Assembly: GCA_025765615.1 (NCBI GenBank)
Contig: JAIVFJ010000038.1
Span: 62,001-126,000, forward strand
Direction of reading: 5' to 3'
From: Zopfochytrium polystomum
Taxonomy: Eukaryota; Chytridiomycota; Chytridiomycetes; Chytridiales; Chytridiaceae
DNA: 64,000 nucleotides
Shown here: positions 11,805 through 22,464 of the stretch, one piece after another
Layout: the number at the start of each line of letters is the position of its first letter
Position numbering within the stretch: the stretch's first letter is position 1
Position numbers and translations under genes: made by a program
Notes under the pieces: model-generated
Told to the model about the DNA's origin: nothing
Database searches by the model: none
Seen by the model: only the letters and a program-made list of their open reading frames with translations

Positions 11805-12148
11805 CAGTGTGGACATCAAAAACAAGTAAATTCACTCAACACAATAAAACAGCTGACCCTACTAACACAAACTCCCCTATTTCCTAAGAAAGATCAGTTC
11901 TCCTCACTACTGCGCATTGATTTACGTAGAAACCGTTCAAATCACTACTTAAATGGCCATAAAATTGGCGTTGTCCCGAAATTGTCGCGTTTAATTAGCA
12001 GAGTTTTTTATTTCTGCAGGAATGAACACTTCTGGTTGAGGAGAATCATTTGGCATTAGGGAATGGGGGTTGCTTACATATGCTCAAACGAAAATTTAAA
12101 TAGGGGAACGTCAATTTGGAATTTGCATGTTTTTGATGTCCCACACTG
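11805..12148. mobile_element. Tc1/mariner-type MITE
   Basis: A 344-bp element with terminal inverted repeats of about 30 bp. The left end begins CAGTGTGGACATCAAAAACA; the right end, read on the minus strand, begins CAGTGTGGGACATCAAAAAC and stays similar through ...CAAATTC. Both outer ends are flanked by the dinucleotide TA, the target duplication of Tc1/mariner/pogo transposons, and the CAGTG terminus is typical of that superfamily. There is no transposase frame inside, so it is non-autonomous. Confidence 0.8.
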
Positions 12149-12202
12149 TATGTGGACTAATTTTTCAGACTAATCGTCAAATGCACTGTACTTCACTGTC
12201 TT

Positions 12203-12548
12203 TGATAGTGAGAAGTGCTCCCTTTGGCTCTTGAGTTACAATTAGGGTCTGAGTAACTTGAGAGCCACTTTGTTTATATGTTACCTAATCTCGTAAATGC
12301 TTCTTTTCTCTTATCTCTTCTTCCTTGTCAGTGCTGTCTCGTCATTAATTTTACATTCTTCCTTCCTTTCATTTTTCTCTCAATTTTTCTTCAAAACATT
12401 TCTTCCTTTCCTCCTTCTTCCTTTTTCTTTCGTTCCTAATCCCCTCCTCCCTATAAATAGCTGCCTTTTAATCCCACCTATCTTTACAAACCCAGCCTTC
12501 AATAAATGCCATTTCAAAGAAATTTATTTGCTTTCTTTTGAAACCCCA
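12203..12548. repeat. Diverged direct repeat, copy 1 (possible LTR)
   Basis: Shares with 13770-14141 the start TGATAGTGAGAAG, the blocks GCTCCCTTTGGCTCTTGAGT and ATTAGGGTCTGAG, a CT-rich middle (CTTGTCAGTG), and the end CTTCAATAAATGCCATTT. Read on the minus strand the repeat would end ...CTATCA, and its other end is adjacent to a purine run (GGGAAGGGGGAAG then TGGGGTTTC), as expected for a polypurine tract next to a 3' LTR. No target duplication or primer-binding site was found, so an LTR origin is only possible. Confidence 0.55.
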
Positions 12549-13769
12549 CTTCCCCCTTCCCTATGAACCTCCCATCACACAGCCTCAGCTTCCCTTCATT
12601 GGGTTGGACTCTCTGCACCCCATGCAGAGCTGGCATTATGCCAGACTCCATGCGGTTGGCCTTTTGTCGCCCTTGGAGTATAGCACTATGTCGACCTCGC
12701 GGGTGCGAGGGCGGAGATAATAAATTACCTTGTGCATTGTTGTCCATAGGATGGCAGAAGATGAGAACCTGTCATAGGGGATGGATGAGTAGAGTATAGA
12801 GGGGATGCCACATTCTTCCTACTTGGGCGAGTGCCGCCGCCAGACCAATAGGTAGTAGTCACAATGTGTGAGTCCTAGTATAGAGTTGAGTTGTGATTCT
12901 CCTTCACTAGACGCTGGGGCAAGATTCGATACAGAGATCTCATTGCCACAGTTCATTTCATCTCATCACGGACATTATACGCAGTTTTTTAATCAGGTTT
13001 TTCCCCATTCTTCCAGTTTTTAGCTGTCCAAGTTTAAGGATCTCTGTCCATAATAATCATACATTTTTGGGCCTAGGAAATAACGGAGGATTATTTGCCT
13101 TTCTCCCCAACTTATTTTTTGGGTTTTGGAAATGAACAGCTCCATTTCCCGAAAAATTAATCATCAAAATTCCGATTATTGGTGATATTTTATCGATGAC
13201 CATTAATATCCTAAAGGCCTCTGATTATCATTTGGATCATTTGCAAGCAACAATACACGAGTCTTTTTCTAAATTTCAAAAGGAAGGGCTAGTCACAAAC
13301 TCTGGATTTTATCTTTGGTGTTGATTTTGTTTTATTCGAACGCTGTTCAAGGGGGTCTCTCATCCTTGTCACCCACCTTCCTAGTTGGGGGGAGTCTGTG
13401 ATTAGCCGTTCCCATTTAAAAATGATAAAATCTAGGCAAATCAGCAACACCGCTCAATCAAATTCTGTTATATCACGAAATACTAACTTCCTATCTCAAT
13501 GCACATTCTCACTTGAAAATTGGAAACTGATGAAAGTATCTGCATGGGTTTTTGTCAGAGAACTCAAAAGTTTGGAGTGTCTGAATTTGTCACAGTGTCC
13601 CCAATTGTTTGTCATTACATCCCTTCAAGGCCCTCACATTTCGGTTGTTTTTTTTCTTTTTTCGCCATAATATGAGGCAACAGTTCAAGTGTGTCGCTCA
13701 TTTTCGGAATTTTCGAATTTTGTATTTTTCTGCACAAATCAGAAATCTTCTATTCCCCTTTTTCATTAT

Positions 13770-14141
13770 CTTTGATAGTGAGAAGAGCTCCCTTTGGCTC
13801 TTGAGTTAGAATTAGGGTCTGAGCAAATTGAGAGCCCCCCTTGTTTTGCTTTACATAATCTTGTAACTGCTTTTTAACTCTTTTCGTTTCTTTCTTGTCA
13901 GTGTTGCCTTGTCATTTACTTTTCATGAATCATTCTTCCTTTCATTCATTTTTCTTCAAGCATTTTCCCCCCCTTTCTTCGTTCTTTTTCCTTTCTCTCC
14001 TAACTGCCACTCTCCCTAAAGAAAGTAGCCCTGGGATAAGCAGCCTGATTTAACCTATCTTCAGTAACTGTTCGCCACAAACCCAACCTTCAATAAATGC
14101 CATTTCTGAAAAATTAGATTTGATTTTTCTGAAACCTCCCC
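13770..14141. repeat. Diverged direct repeat, copy 2 (possible LTR)
   Basis: Second copy of the repeat, same orientation, about 1.57 kb from copy 1. It contains additional sequence between the CT-rich block and the CAATAAATGCC block. The interval between the copies has no coding capacity, so any parent element would be non-autonomous. Confidence 0.55.
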
Positions 14142-14892
14142 TTGTTTGGAGAGATTCTAGTCTGATAAAACTTAAATGGGTATTGCAACAGTTTGCCCTG
14201 GAACTTTGGGTTCCACCTTGTTTTGGTTACAGCAAAGTCACCAAATTCTACGAAGTTCCAACTGGGTTCCAACAGTGAAAACCAAAGTTCTTGGGCGACC
14301 CCCTAAGTGTTTTCACATTCTGCCAAAATTGTATGAAGCGGAATGCAAGTGAAATCCTTTAAAAACAAGGGTTTTAGTTCCTGATCGTTCCAAAAACTTA
14401 GGGGGATGCACAGTTGGAAATCGTGGCTTTGAGATGTCCTTTTCTTCCTTGGCTGTGGGTTTTCCACAGACTATGTGTTCTGCTCGCTCAATAATCATGC
14501 CATGTGAGCGCCAGCACTGATTTGTTTGCATCTTCATTCGTTAAGATTCTGCTATAACAAAAATATAATTACAGGCAGCAACTCCGAGCAAAAGCATGAA
14601 GAAGTGCGACCCGCATCATTTGCGAACATGGAGGAGTTGAGCGACGAGCGAGAAAGAGGGGCCTCTTAAAACTGGCCGTTCGAAGCAGTTCCGTGAGAAA
14701 AACAAACCTGTTGAGGTAATTAAGACAGTCAAAAAAAAAAAGCCCCAGCTGGACCTCTCGACATCCCAAACATGAGCAGAGTAGCATGTGAAGCATGAAA
14801 GATAAACGAAACCGAATATAATCCCGCACGCTGCCGCCGTCCTCTCATCCCATCGGCGGGCAACACGTGGCAGACAGCGCCTCGCCGCGTTT

Positions 14893-17739
14893 TCAGGCCG
14901 GAGGCGTCGGCATCGGGGCAGCGACGCGCTTCCTCTGGTCGCTACCTGGGTCCAGCGTCGCAGGCAGCGACGACGGCGGGGAGGGAGAATCCTCAAGCAC
15001 CTCCGCAATCGCGGGGAACTCGATTACGAACGACGGCAAGTCGTCGTCCTCGTCGCCGCTGAAAAAGAGGTCATCGTCATCGCCGTTGCTAACGGTCTCA
15101 ATGTCAATGGCGGCCTTGCTTTCATCGATTGCAACGGGTGATGGAATGCTTGTCGCAGGGGGAGGTTCAATTTTGGAGGAGGTCGCGGTCGGCATCGAAT
15201 CTTGCCGCAGCTGTGACGGGTTCGACAATGCGGCAGCCACAAAGGCTGCTTGGAGAAGTGTCGGAGTAGCAGGCGGTGGGCCGTGTGCGCCCATTTGAGT
15301 TGAGGTGATTGGTCTTTGAACGGAAGCAACAGCTGGAGCGGCTCCGGTCCGGCCGGCCGCAGCCAATACGTTTGCCGATGAGTATGACACGGCCGCACTA
15401 GCACCAGGAGTAGAGGTTTGCGATGCTGATAGACGCTGGGGCGTGGAACTGCTGGAACCCTTTTGATTAGTCAATCCATTTAGGTGTGTACTCCATTTTT
15501 TCTCAAATTCGCTAATGAGCAGATCGTGCAGCCGCTGTGGTACACCAATGGTAGGTTTTCGTCCCATGGAAGACATCGCGCGACCAACAAGCCCGTGTGT
15601 CTGCGCAAACTTGTTTATGAAGAGACTGAAGTTGGTGTTCGATTTGAAGCCTGGCCAGCGGCGCCGTATGACATCGGTCCAAGCAATGATCGGTTCAAGG
15701 CTCTCATTGGTAGAATTCCGTGAATGAGCGACCGCAGGGGTGTACAAGGCTTCAAATTCGCGAATGAATTCTTCTTGTAGCCGCTTGGGAACGCCAATGG
15801 CTTTATGCCCAACAGAGGACTGAACGCGGGATGAAAGGCTGTGCTTAATCCCAAACCGTTGTATAAAATGGTAATGGGATGTTGAAGCGGAGAAGGCGGG
15901 CCAGCGGCGGCGCACTAAATCCGTCCACGCGACGACTTCTTCACCATCCCCAGGGTGAACACGCTCCATGACAGGAGGAGGTCCGCCTGTAGTCTTACCG
16001 TTGAGTCCCGCATCACCAACAGAATCAGGCGGTTGTACCGCGCTGCCGTCAGCTGGAATAGGAAAGTGGCTCGCCATCATGGCACCGAAGAAGGAATCAG
16101 CTTCTGTCAGGAAGGCGTTCTGCAGTCGACCAGGGAGACCCGCAGGAACCGACATCGAGCCGGACGAGTCGCTCTGCATTAGTTTGTACTCCTTGCAAAA
16201 CTCGATGATCCAAGGTGTGAGCCGGTGGTCAACAGTAGGGATCAACTTGGGACTGTACGCGGGCCAGCGCTGCCGAATAAGGGTCGTCCACGGGATTACA
16301 ATATCAGCAGCACTAGTATCTTGCCCATCGGTCGCTGTACTGGTTTTTGAACGTTTAGGGTCACTTGCAGGGCCACCTTCGTGCAGTCTCTTCTGGGGAG
16401 CTGCTTGATGTCCGAATGCTTCGTCCAATTGCGAGCCCATTTCCTTTGTCATGAAATCCAAAAAACTACCCCACAACTCCTTAGGCAAGCCGTGGCTGGA
16501 AGCTGATTGCTCTCCAGCAACGTACCTCGACATGATGCCTCGAGCTTTCGCAGCAACATTTGTCTGACTGTCAAAGAGAGGCCATCGCGTCCTCATGACA
16601 TTCGTCCAGTAGGTAGCATTTGCTCCAATGCGTACATTCGAGTTGGACAAGGAACCCGACGAGAGTGTCGTTGCCCTTGAAAGCTTTGCATCCAGCCACG
16701 TTCCAACTTTCTTTGACACAAAGTCTATGAAAGCGCCCTGAAGCGATTCTGGGATCTTAATGAACACCCCTTCCGTCTGAACGTGGTGCTGTCTTCCAAA
16801 CTGTTTTGCAAGGTCCCTGAGCACGTTCATGACATGTTTCATCGTGTGATTACTCGCCTCCTTCGAAAGAAGTGGCCACCGCTTCCGAAGAACATCTGTC
16901 CACACCAAAACCGGGTCCCGCGCAACATGAGCTGGCTCTGGAACGGACGGTGCTGCGATAGATGCTGGTGCCGTCACGGGTGTGATGGAAACACTGGTTA
17001 TTGAGCTTTCGGCCTCTGCCATAGAAGGCAAAACTGTTGGTGGCGGTGGCTGCGGAGTAAGCGCAGAGGAGATAGGAGAGAGGTGTCCAACCTTTCGCTT
17101 AATTTCCTCCAAGAACTCGCCATGGAGGCGGGCAGGGATCGCCAGCGTCACCCGTCGTTCAGTTTTCCAGACTTGCGCCGTCATAGAGAGCATATGTTGG
17201 AAAGCAAAGCCGACGGCAGCGGCCTCAACATCGGGCAGGGAAGTATCCAGGGCAGGCCAGCGGCGCCGGAGAAGGTCTGCCCACGGTGTCAGGCCCGGTT
17301 CGGTGGAGATGGGGGCAGAAGTGACAGAACGAATGTGCTGTGGTGTGGAGGCTGTGAAAGGAGGATTGGATCGATGGTTCGGTTGTTGCGGCAGCGTCTG
17401 CGGCAGAGCGGCGGTAAGGGGGCTTGAGGGCTGAGAAGAGGTTGATGCGAGGGTGCCATTGATTGGCGCTACGGCGGACAAGGCGGTTTGTGGTGCGCTT
17501 TCCAACAACGACTGCAGCTGCAGCGGCTGTTGTTGGTGGAGCGGTTGGTGCTGGTCGTTCCTGGTAATGGCCGCAAGGGATGCCTGGAGGCCTAGGACCT
17601 GGGTCGCGCGGCGATCGGCGTCGGCCTTCAGCCTTTCGTTCTCAGCAAGGAGACGGGCAACCTCTGCCTCGCCCTCAGAGATCCTATCGTTCGCGCGCGA
17701 GAGGACGCTCTGGATGTCCTGCTTGAGCTGAGCGTACAT
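14893..17739 (-). CDS. WRWP-module family protein, member B
   Basis: Intronless, 948 aa. The ATG at 17739 opens MYAQLKQDIQSVLSRAND, the same N-terminal signature as member A, followed by a coiled coil rich in Glu/Ala/Leu to about residue 60. Six modules start near residues 151, 278, 376, 482, 602 and 684; examples are WADLLRRRWPALD, WTDVLRKRWPLLS, WTDLVRRRWPAFS and WTDVIRRRWPGFK. Most end with a [IV]-P-x-[RG]-L-x3-[FL]-[IL]-x-E block such as IGVPKRLQEEFI. The C-terminus is acidic (GDDDDLFFSGDEDDDLPS), an element also present in member C. Linkers are Ser/Thr/Pro-rich. It lies head-to-tail with member C, 358 bp downstream of that gene's stop codon, and the two probably arose by tandem duplication. 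Function unknown; a nuclear or scaffold role would be a guess. Confidence 0.85.
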   Translation of the reverse strand: MYAQLKQDIQSVLSRANDRISEGEAEVARLLAENERLKADADRRATQVLGLQASLAAITRNDQHQPLHQQQPLQLQSLLESAPQTALSAVAPINGTLASTSSQPSSPLTAALPQTLPQQPNHRSNPPFTASTPQHIRSVTSAPISTEPGLTPWADLLRRRWPALDTSLPDVEAAAVGFAFQHMLSMTAQVWKTERRVTLAIPARLHGEFLEEIKRKVGHLSPISSALTPQPPPPTVLPSMAEAESSITSVSITPVTAPASIAAPSVPEPAHVARDPVLVWTDVLRKRWPLLSKEASNHTMKHVMNVLRDLAKQFGRQHHVQTEGVFIKIPESLQGAFIDFVSKKVGTWLDAKLSRATTLSSGSLSNSNVRIGANATYWTNVMRTRWPLFDSQTNVAAKARGIMSRYVAGEQSASSHGLPKELWGSFLDFMTKEMGSQLDEAFGHQAAPQKRLHEGGPASDPKRSKTSTATDGQDTSAADIVIPWTTLIRQRWPAYSPKLIPTVDHRLTPWIIEFCKEYKLMQSDSSGSMSVPAGLPGRLQNAFLTEADSFFGAMMASHFPIPADGSAVQPPDSVGDAGLNGKTTGGPPPVMERVHPGDGEEVVAWTDLVRRRWPAFSASTSHYHFIQRFGIKHSLSSRVQSSVGHKAIGVPKRLQEEFIREFEALYTPAVAHSRNSTNESLEPIIAWTDVIRRRWPGFKSNTNFSLFINKFAQTHGLVGRAMSSMGRKPTIGVPQRLHDLLISEFEKKWSTHLNGLTNQKGSSSSTPQRLSASQTSTPGASAAVSYSSANVLAAAGRTGAAPAVASVQRPITSTQMGAHGPPPATPTLLQAAFVAAALSNPSQLRQDSMPTATSSKIEPPPATSIPSPVAIDESKAAIDIETVSNGDDDDLFFSGDEDDDLPSFVIEFPAIAEVLEDSPSPPSSLPATLDPGSDQRKRVAAPMPTPPA

Positions 17740-18097
17740 TGTGAAGTTGCAGGACTCCGCACAACAGACTTGGTCGATTTCTGTCCGTCCAGATCTGGCT
17801 GTGGTCCTTGTATTTATTTTTTATTAATACTCCCAGAGCGAAACTGGCAAGTGCAGGATTGTCGGTTGGGCTCAAGCAAAACAAAATAAGGGGAATAATG
17901 TTGCTATTTCCACAAGCTGTCGTTTTGAGGGAGAATGTAGTGGCTATTTGGAGGAGGCTAAAGAAAGGAAGGAGAGAAACGAGAGAAGAACGAATAACGT
18001 AAGGCGAGGTGAGGGAGAGGAGACGATGAACGATTCGACATGAAGCGATGGCGGCTGAGAAAGAGAGGCTGCGTTGCAGCACCTAGCCCAAAGAACA

Positions 18098-21000
18098 TCA
18101 GGCCAATGAGCTTTCGCCGGAAACTGGGGCTTTCGGAGAGTGCCGCTCCGTGGGGGGTGTGGGCGTCGTAACTGGCGTTGGAGGAGGGAGTAACGAAGAC
18201 GTTAATCCTGCAGAGGTTTGATGAGCGGCGTTGCTCCTCGATGCAGCACCCAGATCGCCAGGCAGTCTAGTGGCTGGTATCGGTGACCCGTCAACAGACT
18301 CGATTCCGGCCGGCAGCAGCAGCGGTGGCGGCGGACAGAGAGTTGCGGAGGCCGTGGTGGCGGAAGCATCGTCGGCATGGTCTTTCCGTTCATCAGCAAT
18401 TTCTGTTTCAACGGCACCAGCATTCAAATCAGGCAGCCGCGCACCGAAATTCTTGTCCAACCAAGGTCCCCACTGCGTTACAACCTCGTTCATGAACTGC
18501 GGCTGCAAGTCACGCGGGATGCCGACGGCCGGTCTGCTAGCCGTGCGGACGAGGCCCGCAAGGGAATGCCGTCCGGCAAAGGAGTACGCGAGCTTGCGGA
18601 CAGGGCTATTTGTGGTGACTACAAATTTGGGCCAAAGGGTGCGGATGAGGTCTGGCCAGGCCAGCAGAGCGTTCGTCGAGGGAAGGATGACAAGGGAACT
18701 TTCTGCTCGACCTGACCGCAGCGTGTTCGTCTTAAGAGTTTGGCCGCCTATAGCTGAGGTTGGGACAAGGGGCGCCTTGACGTTCCCGTGATGGAGGTAT
18801 GCGTCTCTCCCCCACGGCAACTGAATCAACTCTGCTTCGTCTTCTAAGTCAATCTGCGCTCGGCGTGGGTCGCTCGGATCATGGTCGTCGTCGATTCGGG
18901 CGTGTGGAGACTGAAGGCCACCAATTATGTCGGCAGCGTCATCGATATCGTCCCCGCTAAAACAATCGTCATCAGGATTCTCGTCCGTAATGCTGGGAAT
19001 CCCGCGGAATGGCACACCCGATGCAGCGCTGAACATGCCCAGCGACTCGGTTGGTCGAGTGAAGACGATGGACGATCCATTTGCTGGCGGTTGGCGCCCT
19101 GCCTTTGCGTGCTCCAGTGTGTCCGGTTTCAGTTCATCTTTTGAGCTGTTCACGAATGTCCCTTCCAAAACAGGGGGGCCGAAGAGCTCAGTCATAGCAG
19201 GGCCACACTCTCGCTCTACCTCTTCGATGAGAGCAACTTGCAATTCTTGCGGAATCCCCATTGTTGGCATTCCTTTCGTACGAACAAGGGAGTTCAGGCC
19301 GTGGCGCTTGGAGAAGCGGTACGCAACGTCGCGGGCTGGCCGGCCTCTCACCACTACAAACGTTGGCCAGCGAGTTCGAATGACATCGGGCCAAGCCATT
19401 AAGTCTTCGCTAGCGTCTGTTATAGGATCAACAATGGCTCGAATAGGTTTGGAAGATTGAAAATCCTGGCTTTCCACTGAGTCGTTGCGGCTTGAGGGGA
19501 GTTCATTTTCCCTCTCGGAGACTAAATCAGCGGTTTCGAGATCGACCTTCACCTCGACGGATTGACCTTCTCCAAATAATTTAGTCATGGTGGATCCGAA
19601 AACGGACTGAAACTGTGAAAGGAAGGTCACTTGCAGAGAGCCCGGAATAAGCGGCAGGCTACTTTCTTCCGCGGCCTCTGTTCTTTGAAGCGAATAGTTT
19701 CGGAAAAACGTCTCCACCCACATCTTCACGGCCTCTCCGCTTGCCGGGAGTTGCTCCAAGGTAAACGTGGGCCAGCGATTATGAAGCAGTTGCAACCACG
19801 AAATCTCGGGTCCCTCCGGTTCGGTAGCAGGTTCGACAGCCCAAGGGCGATTGACGCGATGGGGCTTAGACGTGCTGTGCGAGTCTAGTGTAGTTATACG
19901 AGCGACCCTGCGACGTTTCACGTCGACGAAATCCATTTCGGTGGCGGATCTTTTGCGCTCTGTGGAGTCGATTCCGCACGCTTTGTCCAACATATTACCG
20001 ACGCGCTCGCTCATGAAGTCCAAAAATGACTCCAAGTCATCTTTTTGGATGCTGTAGCGATGCCATTTCGTGAGGGGAACCTCTGATCTGTCAGAGAAGT
20101 ACTGATGCCTCGCTTTTCTCGCGTGCTGCATGGCAGGGCAGTTTGCAGGAAGGGTGGGCCACCGCAGGCGAAGTGCATCGAGCCAAAAGAACATTTGCGC
20201 TTGAGTATTCATGGGGCCATTGGCTGCACTAGGTTGCGTAACTTCGCTGACTTGCGTGTTTTCGGCTGGTGGGGATGACGGACGCAACTGAGTCTTCGAA
20301 GTCTGAACAACGGCCTTCTCTTCTTTCGCCGAATCGATGTTTGGGAGATCTGCGCTCGGCGCGCAATCACTTGAAACTTGTCGAGCCTCAAAGTCTTCCG
20401 ACTCGAAAGAGGGAGGCCGAGGCTCTCCTTCTGCGCTTGGTGATAGATCCGTTGTCGATTCGGGCTTTGACAGCACATTTGGATCCGGGAGGGGTGGATC
20501 GGAAAACGAGTCGAGGAAGCTGCCTATGCAGTGTTCCATCTTTTCGACGAAAGGTGCATGCAGGCGTGCAGGGACGGCGATTGCACTTCGGCCAATAGTG
20601 TAGGACAGAGGGGTGGACGAAGAGAGATTGTGGGCGGAGCAGAAGTCAAGCGCGGCGAGACAGCAGTCGAGCATCGCAAGCGGGAAGCGGGGCCAGAACA
20701 TAAGGATTAGGTCAGGCCACGCAAGCAAACCGTGCTCGTCGCTGTCCAGATCTGCATCTTCTTCGTCTAGATCGGCCGAGGACGGCGAGGAGGAGGGAGA
20801 GCCGATGGTTGGGGTAACAGGTGAGAGAGGAGGGGTTGGGGAGCTCGGTTCGAGTACATTCGTCCCCTCGACTTGACTGGCATGACTGGTCGAAAATAGA
20901 ATTTGGGAGGAAGCCTCGACTGGAGCAGTGCCATCTGGCACTGAGGCCACACTAGCAGCGTGGGAATCCTTCTCCCGGGCAAGGGCAAGAGCTGCCTCTA

Positions 21001-21214
21001 AGCTGACGATCTGAAGCCGCAGGCGGTCGACCTCGGTCTTTAAACTTTCGTTTTCGGTGGCAAATCGATGGACCAAGTCCTGGTTGATAATGCTTTCGAT
21101 CTGGGGTCGATTCAAGACTTCAAGATCGCTGTCCGAGCAGTCCATTGCCTCCTCCGGCCGGAACTGTTGGTCGATGATGGTTGTGGTTGCAGGAGTGGTG
21201 GACGGATCGCCCAT
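18098..21214 (-). CDS. WRWP-module family protein, member C
   Basis: Intronless, 1038 aa from the ATG at 21214. Residues about 40-85 form a coiled coil (FATENESLKTEVDRLRLQIV). Five modules start near residues 163, 342, 471, 606 and 851; modules 4 and 5 (WPDVIRTRWPTFV and WPDLIRTLWPKFV) are very alike, each containing [YK]-x-F-[SA]-x-[RK]-H-[GS]-L and ending GIP-x-[ED]-LQ. Module 2 is divergent (WLDALRLRWPTLP). An acidic block (NPDDDCFSGDDIDDA) matches the one at the end of member B. Between modules 4 and 5 lies a linker of about 170 residues. Same orientation as member B just downstream. No known domain recognised. Confidence 0.85.
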   Translation of the reverse strand: MGDPSTTPATTTIIDQQFRPEEAMDCSDSDLEVLNRPQIESIINQDLVHRFATENESLKTEVDRLRLQIVSLEAALALAREKDSHAASVASVPDGTAPVEASSQILFSTSHASQVEGTNVLEPSSPTPPLSPVTPTIGSPSSSPSSADLDEEDADLDSDEHGLLAWPDLILMFWPRFPLAMLDCCLAALDFCSAHNLSSSTPLSYTIGRSAIAVPARLHAPFVEKMEHCIGSFLDSFSDPPLPDPNVLSKPESTTDLSPSAEGEPRPPSFESEDFEARQVSSDCAPSADLPNIDSAKEEKAVVQTSKTQLRPSSPPAENTQVSEVTQPSAANGPMNTQAQMFFWLDALRLRWPTLPANCPAMQHARKARHQYFSDRSEVPLTKWHRYSIQKDDLESFLDFMSERVGNMLDKACGIDSTERKRSATEMDFVDVKRRRVARITTLDSHSTSKPHRVNRPWAVEPATEPEGPEISWLQLLHNRWPTFTLEQLPASGEAVKMWVETFFRNYSLQRTEAAEESSLPLIPGSLQVTFLSQFQSVFGSTMTKLFGEGQSVEVKVDLETADLVSERENELPSSRNDSVESQDFQSSKPIRAIVDPITDASEDLMAWPDVIRTRWPTFVVVRGRPARDVAYRFSKRHGLNSLVRTKGMPTMGIPQELQVALIEEVERECGPAMTELFGPPVLEGTFVNSSKDELKPDTLEHAKAGRQPPANGSSIVFTRPTESLGMFSAASGVPFRGIPSITDENPDDDCFSGDDIDDAADIIGGLQSPHARIDDDHDPSDPRRAQIDLEDEAELIQLPWGRDAYLHHGNVKAPLVPTSAIGGQTLKTNTLRSGRAESSLVILPSTNALLAWPDLIRTLWPKFVVTTNSPVRKLAYSFAGRHSLAGLVRTASRPAVGIPRDLQPQFMNEVVTQWGPWLDKNFGARLPDLNAGAVETEIADERKDHADDASATTASATLCPPPPLLLPAGIESVDGSPIPATRLPGDLGAASRSNAAHQTSAGLTSSLLPPPTPVTTPTPPTERHSPKAPVSGESSLA

Positions 21215-21885
21215 GACTACCCAGAAAGTCCCACCTTACCCTCTGGTACCACAAGTGAAAAGTTCTGGGAGTGAAAAGGTTCAGGACTTTTTGAAATGTT
21301 TCAAAACTGATGATTTACAATAGACCTAGAAGGGAGTTGCAAAATTTTCCTTTGACATGAGGCAAGTCAGGGGAGAAGAAGGAAGGCAGCCAAGGAAGTT
21401 GTTCCTTCCCTCCAAGCAAGCACATTCCTCTGTTGTTCTCTACTTCCTTAGCCAGTACTTCATCGAGTGAGAAATGCGTTTCCACATTTCACGGTTGCTA
21501 ACGCGGAGGAGCAAGCCTCGCTGGAACAACACAGTTTGTTGACGGCTCGCCGCGCGACAAGTCAATGGAAGTACCCACTCATGTGATGATGTAACGGCGC
21601 TTGCCTTCTCGCTTCGATTTGTGGGAAATGGCATGGCGCTGATATTGGGAGCCTCTGCTTTGTAAACCATAGGGAGCAATTTCCCTGACTTCATCCAGCG
21701 CCGCCCAACACCCACTTGGTCGGCCGGCCTGTCTGTTTTTCCGCAAGAGCAGAACCAGCCGCGCCCGAAGACCCGCTTGGAAAGTTTCCGAAAAAAGAAG
21801 CGCCGAAGTGGGGGCCATTCCCATCTATCCGTGTTACACACACTACGTCAGTCAGTCAACCTCATTGATTCGAATTCGAAAAAAA

Positions 21886-21916
<31 letters not shown>

Positions 21917-22464
21917 TGGGGGCACGCGGGCTGGTTTCTTGATCTTTGTCATCAAAAAATACAACTCCCCATCCATCTGTCTGTTGTCTGTCCCCCGTCA
22001 GCAACCTTCTCTCCATCCCCTCCCCCGACTCCCAACAAACGGCACGGACATGGAGTCGGACGCCGCGTCGGGCGCTGCGGGACGAACAAGCCATCGGATC
22101 GAAGCCGCTGGCGCTGGGGCATTTCCCTCGGCAGCAACATCAGCAGGGGCAGGTGGCGGCGGCCGCAGAGGAGCGTCGGCACGGCCGTTTGGGGAAGGCG
22201 GTGCTGGTGCGGTTGGTGGGGTTGGTGGCGGGGGCTTCGGTGGTGGCTTTGTCGGTCCAGGCGGCGGCGGTTTCGCCAGTTACGCCTCGCCCGCTGCCGG
22301 ATCGGGGTCTCTGGATCCTGGTCAAGCTGCGAGACAATGCAGGAGCTGTTGGCGACGATGGACAAGGAAACGATCTGGGCGCCGCTCGCAGCAGCACAAC
22401 CAGCAGCACCAAGAACACCGCGGCAAAGACGAAAAGCAAACCTGGTTCTGTCATTGTCAGCAAG

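Larger units (their letters stand above)
10209..14892. other. AT-rich gene-free block with transposon debris
   Basis: No plausible coding exon over about 4.6 kb. Base composition is visibly AT-richer than the flanking GC-rich genes and pyrimidine-rich runs are common. It contains a complete MITE-like element (11805-12148), two diverged direct repeats (12203-12548 and 13770-14141), and several scattered TACAGTG motifs (near 11074, 11431 and 11509) that look like ends of other Tc1/mariner-type fragments without visible partners. Confidence 0.7.

Noticed and set aside
14190..14310. Inverted-repeat element around the GAACTTTGG motifs
   Set aside because: Only short imperfect matches (GAACTTTGG / CCAAAGTTC) with no target duplication; not enough for a mobile element call.
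22050..22464. Zn2Cys6 gene starting at the ATG at 22050
   Set aside because: That frame is not the one entering the zinc cluster; it would need an additional intron that I could not place with consensus sites. Kept only as an alternative.
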